Assembly: GCA_949825025.1 (NCBI GenBank)
Contig: OX463785.1
Coordinates: 5,807,979-5,871,978 of the forward strand
Direction: 5' to 3'
DNA from: Siphlonurus alternatus
Taxonomy: Eukaryota; Arthropoda; Insecta; Ephemeroptera; Siphlonuridae
DNA: 64,000 nt
Position numbers and translations under genes: made by a program. The first letter of the stretch is position 1. The number at the start of each line of letters is the position of its first letter. A model generated the notes under the pieces. The model worked only from the letters and a program-made list of their open reading frames with translations, ran no database searches and was not told where the DNA came from. Below, piece by piece: positions 1-11,598 of this stretch.

Positions 1-162
1 CAAATTTTGGATGGGACGGTGGGAATATCGAAAAATCAGCGGACTTAAAGTCTCTATTGAAGTATTGAAGTGGTTACTGGACTTCCTACACCAAATCTTT
101 CTATGCAAATGTTCCCACTAAAGTTGTAACATATTTCCCCATTAAGGTAACTCAAAATGTAC

Positions 163-3100
163 CTGCTCCTTGTACTCCTCATCTTCGTCACTGTCACAGT
201 CCGGCAGAGGGTAGATCTTGATTCCGTTGGCTTCGATCTCCTCCATGATCTGAACACAAAACAACCTAAGTCTAAACAGGGTAAATTCTCAAAATATGAC
301 ATTGATAAGAATAATGACATGATACTTGTTGCCTGCCCAACAATATACTAAAATAAAATAATGTACGTAATGCAAAATACATATAATATATATACAGTAT
401 ATCGTCCCTCGTCCGAAATAACGAGCTATCTGCCTACCATGATCTTGTTGCAATAATAAGCTGTCTGCTATTTCAGGTGAGCGCAACTATGAGCTGTAAA
501 TCAGTATAAAATAAAGCTCATAATTGCTTTCATCTGATAGAGCTCATTATTGCAACGAGATCATGGTAAGCAGATAGCTCATTATTTTGGACGAGGGACA
601 AAATATACAGCAGTTTTTTTTTTTTTTTTTTCTATGATATATTTTATTGAATATTGACCCTTAGTAAGTAGAAGACTTTTTGACTCACCTTCTTCTTGAG
701 GCGCAGCACCTCCTTCTTGGTGAGCACATCGGCCTTGGCAATGACAGGCACAATGTTCACCTTATTATGCAGCTGTCGCATGAACTCAACGTCCAGGGGC
801 TTCAGGCTGGACACAAACAACATTTAGTTTCATTGCTTGTTAATTTGTTAAGGATTAATGTCAGTGATAAGAAAATTAGGCTTGATAGACACCACTCTGA
901 AAATTGTAGCAAACTTCCTGACATCATGAAATAATTTAAAAATTAGACCAAGATCGATGATACTTTTAGATACAGTATTCAGCATTATTTTAAATGGGGG
1001 AGTGCTTTGTTCTTTTGTCATATCAGTATTTTTTTCACACACACACAAAATATATATATAATTGTTGCCATTAATTTTGTGGACTTAAAATATTTTCAGT
1101 TTACTATCGGTGACAATAGAGGCTTTAAGTCAGCTGATTTTGTGGTGTTCCCACCGTCCTATTCAGACCTATATACAAAAAAGTTCAAAATTGCTTGTTT
1201 GGAATTTTTTAGAGAAAAATAATTTCTTGATTCATTATCAGAAGATCCCTAAATGGGGTAGGTAGGAGATTTTTCAAATTAATAGCATTAATAGTCTCTG
1301 AGAAAAAATTCACATTTTCTAACATGGTGGCTTATGGAGAAATATTTCCAGACAAAGAACATTTCAAGCCTATATTATGTATTTATTTGCAGTTTAGGGC
1401 TGTTTATTTTACCTGTGTCCGAAGGGAGAGATGAAGTAGAAGCAGCAGTGGATGCGATTGTCCACTATGTTGCGACGGTTCAGTCCACTCTCGTCGCGAA
1501 GAAACCGTTCAAACTGGTCGTCAATGTACTGGATGATGGAGCGAAAGCTGTGGCAAAGAATTCATATAAATATCTCATATCTGTGGTCTAGCTGCCCTAC
1601 TTCACTAAATTTATGATAGCTTTCCAGGTGTCAAGTCATAGAGCTCAGAAAATTTCTAACCTTATCGAGAAATACATGTGAAACCTCTAGGAATCTACCC
1701 AACTCTACCTTAGAAATATTAGGTGCAATTCATGAAAGAAGTTATGCAGCTTTCTCAATATCCACAATGGACAACATACATGAAAAAATTTTATTGCAGA
1801 AATGAATAGAGGGTACCAAATTATGCTACTCTGAATTTTTTCAGATTTTTTTGAGACCCAGAACTACTTTTAAATAATTATTGAAAGTGCGGCCACGCCC
1901 CTTGGAGGCGTCAATAGGCGTCCAGTCTCTATCTTTTTTATTAAGGCATCAGGGGTGCCAACTGAAATCACAGGACTTTCAATAATTGTTTAAAAATAGT
2001 TCCGGGTCTCAAAAAATCTGAAAAAATTCAGAGTAGCATAATTTGGTACCCTCTATTCATTTCTGCAATAAAATTTTTTCATGTATGTTGTCCATTAGTG
2101 CAAGCTTAAATCAAATCAAAATTAAATTTTCAAAGCTGTTCACTCAAAACTCTACCCTTTTTGAATGTGACAGGAGAGAAAGGACAGTAGCTCCACATCA
2201 CAGTGTACCAACCTGTCGGTGTTGTCGATAGCGTCTCCGTAGCCGGGCGTATCCACGACTGTCAACCTCAGCTTGACTCCACGCTCCTCAATCTCCACCG
2301 TCGAGGCGTCTAGCTTGACCGTCTGCTTGCCCTTCTCTGCAAACGTCCGAGAGAAAGTTAAAAACATACCTTACTGATTTGCTGGAGAGGGAAAAAAAAT
2401 TCCAGTAAGCTGGTCAAGGTCGTGATGGGGAGGTTAACGTACCTACGGCACCAGGCACAACTCTCTCAGGGTAGAGGTCTGTCAGGAAGAGACTGTCGAC
2501 CAGCGTCGACTTGCCGAGACCAGACTCTCCTGTAGACAGACAAAGGGTGGTGTTAACACTGTGCAATTGTCCAAAAGATTAGCAAGATTAAATTGGATCA
2601 TAGGAGGCACAGTTAGGGATCACACCAAACCTGGATAACTTCCTGTGTGAATCACTCCCATTAATAGTATAGTACTACAGTAGTATAGTAGTAAAATTCT
2701 CTACAGTAATTTTTTACAGTATCTCAGCTCTCAGGTACCTCAGGAGGTCTGGGGAGCGCCAGAGAACATCAAACCAGGGGCGTAGTCGGGGATCCCCAAC
2801 CTCATCTTACGGCCAATCTTACTCTGAAAGATCAATGAATCTGTGATAAAAAAAATAAAAACAAAATAATCTCTTTCAAGACATTGACCCTGCAATGCAA
2901 TTTCCTGGAACAACTGTACAGCTTCAACAAATTTGCTACTGTACTAGTCAAATTGTTTTATTATGATACAGAAAACAACATTTTTACTTGTACAGTATGT
3001 TTGAGAAAAAAAAAAAAAAAAAAAAAAAAAATGAGATACTTAAAAAACAAAGTAGAGAATTTTACTACTGTATTATTAATGGGATTAAAGGTGAACTGAA

Positions 3101-5004
3101 GGGATTGCTTTTTTTTCCCTTTAGGGAACCTTATATTACCTATCCCATCCATCTGCACTAATTTTTTCATGGCAGATACTTATTGTGCTGCTGTAGGACA
3201 ATTAGTGAAAAAGTGAAGTTGTGACGTATCAGCGACGGTTGGTTGACTTAAAACTCGCCGCGGTGAAAAAACACACGAGCTACCGCGAGCGACCGCGGAA
3301 ACTGCCGAGGGAGCGGCGATCGGCTCGCGATCGCCACTCTCTCGGCAGTTTCCGCGGTCGCTCGTGTGTTTTTTCACCGCGGCGAGTTTTAAGTCAACCA
3401 ACCGTCGCTGATACGTCACAACTTCACTTTTCACTAATTGTCCTACAGCAGCACAATAAGTATCTGCCATGAAAAAATTAGTGCAGATGGATGGGATAGG
3501 TAATATAAGGTTCCCTAAAGGGAAAAAAACGCAATCCCTTCAGTTCACCTTTAATAGGAGTGATTCATAAAGAAAGTTATCCAGCTTTCTCTTTAACCAC
3601 GTTTAGTGTCATTGAATTAGGTTGGCACTAAAAATGGTTAGTGAGAAATGTGGATAATATATTAGTGTGGATAACTCTTTCATGGATCACCCCCATTGTG
3701 TCTGTGACTGGACATATTTAATGCTTGATTTGGGCTCTCATGATACGCACCCACAACCATCAGCGTGAACTCGAAGCCCTTCTTAACCGACTTGCGGTGC
3801 ACTTGGTTGGGTAAGTTGGCAAACCCAACGTAACCAGGGGTCTCCAGGCTGGAAAACTGTGAACAGACAAGATGGGATATGATTGTCAAGCTTTCTTTCA
3901 ATGAGTCCACTATTACACTTCTAGCGGGACTGTTATAGTTGCTGCAGACTACAGTACACTATATCGTCCCTTGTTTGGAATAATGAGCTGTCTGCCCATC
4001 ATGATCTCATTGCAATGATAAGCTATTCGTTATTCCAAGTGAGCTATCATGGTAAACAGATAGCTTGTTATTCCGGACGAGTGACGATTTGATACAGAAT
4101 GCATACAGTATGTCTTTTAGCTTGAATTGTTTTGCTCCCAACTAGCCTATCTTAATCAGTATCAGAGACCCTACAGAGACCTTCGTGTCTTATGGCCAGG
4201 TCTTATGGATCAGAGCTTCACTGTAACTGAGAGTGGCCGTGCCGCTGAGATTCAGAGGCGCCGCCACTCTCAGTTACAGTGAAGCTCGGCCAAGCTGGTC
4301 AAATTTCTGGCCATAAGACACGGAGGTCTCTGTAGGGTGTCTGAATCAGTATGTACTGTACCGGTATGCATAATAGAAGCACAGACGGAGCACCGTGCTG
4401 TATTATATCCTTTTACTTAGATAAGTCATGTTTGTATCTAGCTGGACTGTGGTTCAAGAGGTATTGGTGGAATAAATAGGTTCAACAAAAGGAAAAGTTT
4501 GGTTGACATAAAATTAATAATCTATAAAGCAATATTTTGTGTGCGACTGAGAGGAATATAGTAGCGAAGAAAAAATGCAGACATCCATCGGATGCCCCAT
4601 CTGTTTATCTATTTTATAGTACTGTAGTCTATACTTTTTTGTATCATACCGGCAGAAGGAGGATTCTCCATGCCGGTAGTGCACCGGCAGGCTACCGGGG
4701 CATATCAACAAATCAGCGGCAAAACTCGATCTAATCTGCACTGCTAATCTGTTTGATGCACAAAGTGGGCTTTTCAGCAATTTTTAATCCAAAGAAGCAA
4801 GTGACGTATGCAAACATGATGTTTACAAAACGAAAGGTGGATATTATTATATTTACAGTATATAAGCAAACTCGTTCCATTGATGAACACAAGGCCTTCC
4901 AAAGGACCCAGACAGAGCCCAGACAGAGAGACAGACATTGGACCAATGGATGCTGAATGAATCACGATCATACGACTTACCGTTTTCACAGATTCACTCG
5001 ACAT
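163..5004 (-). CDS. SEPTIN2: Septin, SEPTIN2 group (3' end outside window)
   Basis: A GTP-binding cytoskeletal protein that assembles into hetero-oligomeric filaments at the cortex, division site and cilium base. Seven phase-matched exons read on the minus strand: 5004-4981 (MSSESVKT), 3856-3751, 2529-2443, 2336-2213, 1547-1413, 806-689 and 249-163, giving 227 codons before the left edge; the C-terminal part lies beyond position 1. The protein opens with [20 protein letters not shown], the polybasic membrane-binding start of septins. The P-loop GESGLGKST is at about residues 44-52, then the switch motif DTPGYGD and the G4 motif AKAD. The segment [18 protein letters not shown] favours the SEPTIN2/4/5 group over SEPTIN7 (family knowledge). 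The chosen ATG is the first in frame before the conserved domain. Introns hold several MITEs. Family is very sure; exact paralogue is inferred. Confidence 0.94.
399..606. repeat. Palindromic MITE, family B (GAGCTATCTGCC)
   Basis: A foldback element whose left arm (ATCGTCCCTCGTCCGAAATA, then a GAGCTATCTGCC motif and ATGATCTTGTTGCAATAA) is answered by its inverted complement at the right end. It lies in the septin intron between exons 6 and 7. Related copies are at 3961-4090, 19315-19581, 56828-57034, 59439-59633 and 61385-61571. No coding capacity; a non-autonomous DNA element is the likely identity. Confidence 0.85.
1109..1372. repeat. MITE, family T (CAATAGAGGCTT termini)
   Basis: Begins CAATAGAGGCTTTAAGTCAG and shares its body with copies at about 15635-15893, 45105-45385 (reverse), 51198-51480 and 55333-55607; a cut copy occupies positions 1-60 and a half copy starts near 7945. 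The 55333-55607 copy shows the inverted terminus best, ending GAAGCCTCTATTG. Shared landmarks are the GGTGTTCCCACCGTCC and CTAACATGGTGGCTTAT segments. No open reading frame of note. Confidence 0.8.
1766..2096. repeat. Palindromic MITE, family A (TTTTATTGCAGAAATG)
   Basis: The left arm begins AATGGACAACATACATGAAA and continues TTTTATTGCAGAAATGAATA; the right arm is its inverted complement ending TGTATGTTGTCCATT. Related copies are at 6050-6350, about 35027-35290, about 39340-39595 (degraded), about 42640-42930, about 58941-59245 and about 60060-60327. Most copies have a central segment ending in a short inverted pair and no ORF, as expected for a non-autonomous foldback DNA transposon. Confidence 0.87.
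3084..3555. repeat. 472-bp near-perfect palindrome (septin intron)
   Basis: The outer end ATTAAAGGTGAACTG is matched by CAGTTCACCTTTAAT at the other end, and the arms pair almost base for base to a centre near 3320. The inner third is GC-rich (CGCGGAAACTGCCGAG and its complement), in contrast to the AT-rich surroundings. Open frames seen here on both strands are near mirror images of each other because of the symmetry and are not genes. Confidence 0.92.
3961..4090. repeat. Palindromic MITE, family B (short copy)
   Basis: Starts ATATCGTCCCTTGTTTGGAA and ends with the inverted motif TATTCCGGACGAGTGACGAT. It is shorter than the copy at 399-606 because much of the central part is missing. Lies in the first septin intron. 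Confidence 0.8.
4162..4344. repeat. Inverted-repeat element, about 180 bp
   Basis: Left arm CCCTACAGAGACCTTCGTGT and TCTTATGGCCAGG pairs with TGGCCATAAGACACGGAGGT at the right, and the inner GCTTCACTGTAACTGAGAG pairs with CTCTCAGTTACAGTGAAGC. The centre is GC-rich. No other full copy was noticed in this window. Confidence 0.85.
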
Positions 5005-5856
5005 TTCAGGTCTTCTGCTATGACAGCAACCTAGCATACAGAAATCTGAACAGTAGTTCTAAATACTATGTTATATATTACAAAAATATAAAATTGCAAA
5101 GACCGGTCAAATTTTTGACAAGCACAGATGTTTACGATGAACAACCGGATCTGCAACGACTTCCGTTTCAGCAACGTTTCTCATTGGTTCATCAATAAAG
5201 GTGTGGCCAGATTTTAACCAATCAATATTAAGTATAAAAAATAGCTCGAAATTTTTAAAAAAATTGAATTTTAAAAATTTTGAAGGACAAAGAGACGCAA
5301 ATATGGACCTGATTTTGAGATATTATAAAAAAATATTCAAATTGCAATATATTTAAATAATTTTAATGCTTTTGAATATTACATTGGACCTATATTTTAT
5401 TTATTGCTGGGTTTTTAAGAATTAAATAGAGAGAAGACTTAATTACGCTTTTTGTTGGAGTCAAGATTTGTGGACGAAGCAGCTAGAGGGCAAATTTATA
5501 TATATCGCAAACGTCTCTGACTGATGGACGAAGCAATCAGATTTATCGGATTTATCAGAAAATATCAATTTTATATGATCAAGACAGGTGTTAAATAAAA
5601 AATTTCAATAACACCATAAAAATTCAAGTTTTTTGCTCAATTAAAAATAAATCACCTATATATATACCCCCTTATATTGATGAGAGTCGCTTAATTATAC
5701 GGAAACTACACTGTATAAAATAAATTTAAAAGTACTAACAATAAGTATAATTATACTAATTTAACTATAATATATCTGGCCATGACTATAAATAGTATAA
5801 ATTTAATGTTCAAAGTAAAGTTTGGTCACTTAATTTAGATAAGCGACGGAAACAAA

Positions 5857-5861
<5 letters not shown>

Positions 5862-5925
<64 letters not shown>
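5862..5925. repeat. (TA)n microsatellite
   Basis: An uninterrupted alternating TA tract of roughly 60 bases within an AT-rich intergenic region. Confidence 0.97.
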
Positions 5926-5930
<5 letters not shown>

Positions 5931-6049
5931 AATTTTTAAAAATCTTTTTATTAAAACACTTGTAAATATATATGATATAATATAATATATTTATAGATAT
6001 ATTTTAAATAATATATATATAAGTCTGACTTTTATAATAGAGTATCGTA

Positions 6050-6350
6050 CTCAATTTTTTTTATTGCAGAAATGGATAGAGGGTGCAAAGTTATGCTACA
6101 GTACCCTGATTTTTTCAGCTTTTTTAGAGCCTAGCTGGGGAGTATTTTTAAAAAATTATTGAAATTTCTTTTTGTGACGTCACGCGGCGGCAAGTCCTAT
6201 CTTTTTCTTAAGGAGCGGCGTCTCGTGACGTCACAAAAAGAACTTTCAATAATTTTTTAAAAATACTTCCTGGGCTCTAAAAAATCTGAAAAAAATCTGG
6301 ATAGCATAACTTTTTACCCTCTATCCATTTCTGCAATAAAAAAAATTGAG
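6050..6350. repeat. Palindromic MITE, family A
   Basis: The arms are CTCAATTTTTTTTATTGCAG and the inverted CTGCAATAAAAAAAATTGAG. The interior carries CTTTTTGTGACGTCACG-like inverted halves around a GC-rich centre. Confidence 0.88.
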
Positions 6351-6780
6351 GTCAATACTCCATACTAGTATATACTGTATATAGTTCAGTGATTTAATAC
6401 ATAAAAATAGAACGTAATAATTAATACACAATATTATACATTCTACATAACATAGAGAAATATTTTATGTGCTTTTAAAATTAATTGATGTCATATATTA
6501 TATAAATATATAGCATATAAAAATATACACATTAATGCAATCAGTGCGGATATATATATATATATTGTATATATACACTGCCCCAATTTTATTGGGATTA
6601 TTAAAACTACATTTAATATAATATATGCATATATAGCTCAATGTTAAATATCTAAAATATAACAAATAATTAAAAACAAGGAGAAAATTTAATTTAGACC
6701 TGATCGATACATTTATTTTCTACATTGAGACACTATGAAATTATTTAAAATTTGCAATGCATATAATATAATTAATATTA

Positions 6781-6861
6781 GTTGGCTATGACAACAGCTA
6801 CACAAAATAATATCGCGCGGTGATCAAGCTCTCGATCGGTCGGCTCGGTCGCTATGGCAAT
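6781..6861 (+). promoter_or_regulatory. Two degenerate X-box-like motifs upstream of CFAP73
   Basis: GTTGGCTATGACAAC (6781-6795) and GTCGCTATGGCAAT (6848-6861) each match the RFX X-box GTNRCC-N0-3-RGYAAC at 10 of 12 defined positions. They lie within 100 bases of the CFAP73 start codon. RFX factors drive ciliary genes in animals (established knowledge); function here is inferred. Confidence 0.45.
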
Positions 6862-6879
6862 TAATAACAACAGAGCGAG

Positions 6880-9800
6880 ATGGGTTCCAAAAAGAAGCAG
6901 AACCCTTTGGTGGTCCCCGTGAAACTTAAAGATAAACCTGAAAAGGCAGTCTCAGAATATTTCGAGTCAAAATGTCGTCGCCTGACAGTCCTGTAAGTTT
7001 TTAGAACATGCATTTTAATACTTGGTTTTTATAAAGCGTTTAAAATTGGTATATTATATCGCCTAGTCGAGCTAAGAACGTTGTTCATCATATTTAATAT
7101 TATAATTCGATTAATTTTCCGCAATATGCAGGTCATTTTTTTTATAATTATTTAATTATTATAATATTTATTAAATCAAATAATTTTAATTGATATATTA
7201 TAACCAACGCGGCGGGGTAATGGGTATAGGGATAAGGTATATATAAGGAAAGGATGTTGGCCACGGTCTGTTACGCGTCCCAGCATTTGCTGAGGTGAGA
7301 CTGAGGGAACCGTGGAAACCTCAGTCAGGAGGGACACCTCTAATTTTTGTAGTACTAGTTTTTGTGTTGTATCCAAAGCCTGGGGAACCACACAAAATTA
7401 AGTGCATCATTGCACTATATAGCTGGGTAGAAAGCGAGACGAATTTACACCAGGGAGGGAGCAACGTAATTTTTACTTGAAACGGTCACCCATCTAAGTA
7501 TTAACCTGCACGCTCGAGAGTTGATCAAATGAGGACCAGTCAATGCACTGTACAACGCTCAACCTTTGTCTTCCGTATTGGGTAACTGATTGTTGATTGT
7601 ATATAATTAATGCACGTGCCGCGCGCTGCATGCATGTGCGAGTCACGTTGTCGATCGCGGTCACTTGCTTAACATGGTCCCTATGTTCCCAGCAAAGGCT
7701 CCAATTGGGACCAGGTACCCCCCAGTCCTGCCCAGACTCTGCAGGACGCGAGCCGCAGCCTCGAAGAGACGAGGACCGAGTACGAGGAGAGCCGGAGGGA
7801 ACAGCAGCGCCGCCAGCGGGACTTACAGCAACAATGGAAGGAAGTGGAGAACCTGCAACTGCAGCTGAAGGAGTGCTTTTTAGACACGGAGAACCAAATC
7901 AAGGTATCAAGATCTCCTCTGCTTGATATTAAAAAATATCGCTACTAGAGGTTTCGGAAAAATGTTCTCCACAAAAGCCATGCTCTACCATATATGTTAG
8001 AAAATTTGACAGTATCTATTAAAGCTATTGATCTAAAAATATCTCCTACCCCTTTTTAGAGGCAGGCTCGGACTGGCCATAAGGCTGCATGAGTCAGGGA
8101 TTTCCTGACTGATCTCCACTTTTTAACACAGAGGGTATCAAAAAATGGCCTCAGACCCCCCCCCCCCCCCTCCAGATGGTCCTTGCATGCTGTCTGTAAT
8201 ATATCCCTATTTGGCCCTAGCTACCCAGTCCGAGCCTGTTTAGAGGTATTCTGATTTTGAATCAAAAGCTTACCCGAGTTGAAATAAATTTCATCTTTTC
8301 TTCGCTATTAAGCTCTCTTCTCATCTAATTTCCTCTTCTTGAGCATAAAGTGTTAGAAATATTGTCTCCATTTCATCCTCACTTTGAGCGAGGAGGAAAT
8401 AAGATGTTAGAGGTAAAGAGATATATTAGGCTTAGACGTGTAAAAGATGAGTTGAAGACGTAATTTTTCAACCAGGGTATTTTTCTCTAAAAAAAATCTT
8501 AATTGCCAAAAAAAAAAGCTATCAAGATTGTTTTATATCTATATCTAATCTGGATAGAATGTTGGGAACACCGCAAAATAAGTTCTAAACTGCAGGCACT
8601 GAGCGAGGGCGCAGAGGCCCCTGAGACCGAAGAGGCCGCGGCAGAGGCCATGCGTCAGCACGAGGCCTTTCTGGAGACCAAAACGAGCGAGCTGCTGAGA
8701 GCCAGGGACCGGATCGATGACGAGACGCGCCGCCTGAAGCCCTACATGGTGAGATATTCATGAGAGAGGTTGCACCACCCCTATCGCAGACAAGCAGTTT
8801 ATCCCCCGCCCCTCTGAATTGTTTACAGAAAGCAGTGGGTGGTTCACTTAAAATTCCCTCAACTCATCATGTGACAACCTAGTCTCCAATAATCCCCTAG
8901 ATAACATGTAAAGAACCCCTTTTGATTTGAATTTATATACATTGGGGGCAAGGTCAACATATATAAGTAAAAAGTTATCAGACTTATCAGCCTCTATATA
9001 ATATTATACATTCATTACAGTATTAAATACATTCTCAGCGGGAAAAAAATGTGAGAATAATGATTAATTAGTACACGATACGTTATATAATATATTTTTA
9101 CATTTTATTGGATAAATAATCACACTGCTTGAAAAAATAACGAAAGCTCTGTTTTTTTGTTTGTTTTTTTTTCACGTTTCTTCATTATTTTTATCTTTAA
9201 ATTCCCTTGCTTATAATTATATTGTTTCCATCCAGATTTATAGACACTTTCTCCAAAACGTACACAGCAAAAAAACTACTCTTGTATAGTGTAAATAGTG
9301 TGTTCTATACTTATTGTGTTGAGATTTAAGAAAAATAAATAATGTCCTCTCCTTCCTCTATTAATTACATACCCGCTATTCCCTCGAACGTAACAATATT
9401 AATTATGTAATTAATGTCATTTAATCTCAGGACCTGGTGGCTCGCGTCGCGGAGGAGACGAGTGGCGGCGGGCCTGACTCGGTGCTACAACACTACGAGC
9501 GACTGTGTGGTGCTCAGGCAGAGATGGACTCCCGCCAAGCCACCGCACTGGAGCAGTTGCAGGAGCTGCGCAGAAGTGCACAGAGCTTCACTGCGCAGGC
9601 TCTTAGCAAGCTGGACGCTCAGCAAGCGCAGGTGGCAGCCCTCAGAGAACAGCTCAAGACCGAGATGGAACAGCGGGAAGGTAAGATGATTGAAGTTGTT
9701 CTAACAAGGGAGGTCGATGGTGGCGCAGTGCGCGCATTGACCGGTTCTCGTCAGATCACCGAAGTCAGGCTACGTCAAGCGTGGTTAGTACTTGGGTGGG

Positions 9801-11598
9801 TGAACGTTTCAAGTAAAAATTACGCTGCTCCCTCCCTGGGGTAAATTAATCTTGCTTTCCATCCAGTGCAGTGATGCACTTGTGTGTGATGAACCCATGC
9901 AGGCTTTGATCATCGCTTTTAGTCCATTGATAAAAAGTAGAGGTGTCCGTCCTGACTGAGGTTTTCCACGGTTCCCTCGATCTCACCTCAGCGAATGCTG
10001 GGACGCGTAACAGCTAGGCCGTGGCCATCCACATCATCCGTTCCCTACCTTATCCCTACCCATTATTATCCCGCCGCGAGCTGTAAGCTCTTAAAGATGG
10101 ATGTAGATATTCCTTGTAAAAAAAAAAAAAAAAAAAAAAGAAAAGAAAGAAAGAAAGGAAAAGGAAATTTTGCATGTCTTGCCGACTCGAACTTACTGGA
10201 CCCTATCTCCACCAAATTTAATCAAAATCGGCGCGACATACACAGTTGAGGACCTTTCTTTGTCAGTAAGGCCCTTTAGAGGGAATCCTGGACCAGTGGA
10301 CATGAAATATTTTATTATAGTCTTTAATTAATTGTAATTATAAAAATATATTGCTTGTAACACATTGAGTCATCATATTGCGGTTAGATGGACGAGTGCT
10401 GGGCTTGCCTAAACTTCGCCGCAATAAAGCAAATTTCTATTCTATTAATCGTATACAATCATATCTAAACATAATTTTGTCTCAAGGCATGAGTTATAAA
10501 ATAATTAAAATAAGCCACTGATTAATATTAAAGTATATTTATGAAATCGTGTGTTCAAATATTTTTTTTAGCTAACCAATACTTATGTGTTATGTTAATT
10601 CTCAAAGACTCCAAGGGTTCTATAAAATATGTAAAAAACAAACCAAAAAATATAAAAAAAACTATAGCTACTCCATAGCAGGGCTACAAGTCGACGACGG
10701 AAAATATATTTTCACCCTGATCGATAGGCAACTTGTTCAGCACCAAAACAGATAAATATTTAAAAAAAATAATATGATTATTATATATTATTATGTCGAT
10801 CACAAAATTAAGACGTGTACATTCTGCAAATGAACTTTTTATGATTTTCGGATATGTCTTAATTATATTTTTCCTAGAAAATCATTCAGAAATTTCAAAA
10901 TTATATAACCAATAACTTAACATACAGTTGTCACAGTTGTGTAATCACATCTAGAAGGGCCTATATTATTTTATATATATTTTTGAAATTTTAAATATTT
11001 GTTTTAAGAATTTGGGTTAACAAGGGTTTTCAAAAAATTCTGCGTCCCGAAAAAATTTTAAAATTAAAATTTATGAATGGCATTTCAAAGCTAGATGGCA
11101 TGCTCAAAAGGGCAGATCCAGCTCGCGGCTCGGGGGGGGGGGGTTGGAAAGGGCGATCGCCCCCGTTGCACCCCCCCCCCCGCCTGGGCGTGCAAGACTT
11201 TTGAAGGCAATTAAGCCGCAGGCGGCCACACTCCATCAGATAAAAGCGACTACTGTTGGCAAGCCATGTGATGAAAGTGCCACCAGTGGGCCAGCAATCA
11301 GCCAGCAAAACACCACAACTACTCTGTTGCAGCGTGCGAGGCCCGTCTCCAACTGCTGAGGACGTCGAGCCAACTGACGGACGCGGAGGAGTCACAGCTG
11401 CGAGCGGCCATCAAGAGTTTGTACGAACAGCTGTGGCGGCGCTACCACAAGGGGGAGGCGCCACCCCGGGACATCGAGGGTCAGTGTAGGTACGTGCAAC
11501 ACACGCTCGTGGCGCTGCAGTCGCTCGTACAGAACCTGAAGAACACCAAGCCGCCCACGAGTGACTCACTAGAACCACAGTTGTCCAAGAAACAATGA
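6880..11598 (+). CDS. CFAP73: CFAP73/CCDC42-family coiled-coil ciliary protein
   Basis: Five exons splice with perfect phase: 6880-6992, 7693-7903, 8596-8748, 9431-9680 and 11333-11598, giving 330 residues, the usual length of the family. The protein is almost wholly predicted coiled coil. Features resembling the CCDC42/CFAP73 (DUF4200) family are a short SEYFESKCRRL start (about residues 24-34), a long heptad region, the RRLKPYMDLVARV stretch followed by an HYERL motif, and a C-terminal YVQHTLVALQSLVQNLKN helix. In green algae the orthologue MIA2 works with MIA1 (CFAP100) at the inner dynein arms (family knowledge). The assignment rests on pattern similarity rather than high identity; CCDC42 is the alternative name. 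Introns contain a hAT element and 5S-derived SINEs. It lies tail to tail with ODAD1. Confidence 0.75.
7197..7575 (-). mobile_element. 5S rRNA-derived SINE, nearly full length
   Basis: Read on the minus strand it starts with a degenerate 5S rRNA-like head, including GTTAATACTTAGATGGGTGA (compare GGTTAGTACTTGGATGGG of 5S rRNA). It continues into a family-specific body with GACTGAGGTTTCCACGGTTC and GCTGGGACGCGTAACAG. It lies in CFAP73 intron 1. Confidence 0.8.
8063..8238. mobile_element. hAT-type non-autonomous element, 176 bp
   Basis: Terminal inverted repeats CAGGCTCGGACTGG and CCAGTCCGAGCCTG are flanked by an exact 8-bp duplication TTTAGAGG (8055-8062 and 8239-8246). An 8-bp target duplication with CAGG-type ends is characteristic of hAT elements. 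It is inserted within an older family T copy whose sequence resumes on both sides. Confidence 0.9.
8263..8480. repeat. Dispersed repeat, family V
   Basis: A sequence with TTCATCTTTTCTTCGCTATT, GTTAGAAATATTGTCTCCAT and a TGAGTTGAAGACGTAATTTT end that also occurs at 13452-13700, inverted at 13690-14008, and in degraded form at about 20160-20392. No coding capacity. Confidence 0.75.
9701..10142 (+). mobile_element. 5S rRNA-derived SINE, full length with poly(A)
   Basis: The head contains TCAGATCACCGAAGTCAGGC and GGTTAGTACTTGGGTGGGTG, which follow the 5S rRNA internal promoter region. The body contains GTCCTGACTGAGGTTTTCCA and GCTGGGACGCGTAACAG, and the 3' end is a run of about 20 A. It lies just inside CFAP73 intron 4. 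This copy defines the family; others are at 7197-7575, 22065-22443, about 17165-17400, 23745-23945 and 46236-46440. Confidence 0.85.

Larger units (their letters stand above)
5005..6879. other. Intergenic region between septin and CFAP73 starts
   Basis: This divergent intergenic stretch of about 1.9 kb is very AT-rich. It holds a long (TA)n run at about 5862-5925, one family A MITE (6050-6350) and, in its last 100 bases, two X-box-like motifs. I see no further coding exon here. Confidence 0.7.

Noticed and set aside
3180..3472. Overlapping open frames on both strands with nearly the same protein
   Set aside because: They are mirror products of the 472-bp palindrome and show no codon-like features.
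5862..5925. (TA)n tract as a replication origin or centromeric signal
   Set aside because: A single microsatellite is not evidence of either.
7470..7570. Possible functional 5S rRNA gene
   Set aside because: Only the internal promoter-like part resembles 5S rRNA, it is diverged, and the same body follows in other copies; it is a SINE head.
11030..11489. Open frames of 70-120 codons on both strands around 11030-11489
   Set aside because: They are shadows of the real CFAP73 last exon and of G/C homopolymer tracts.
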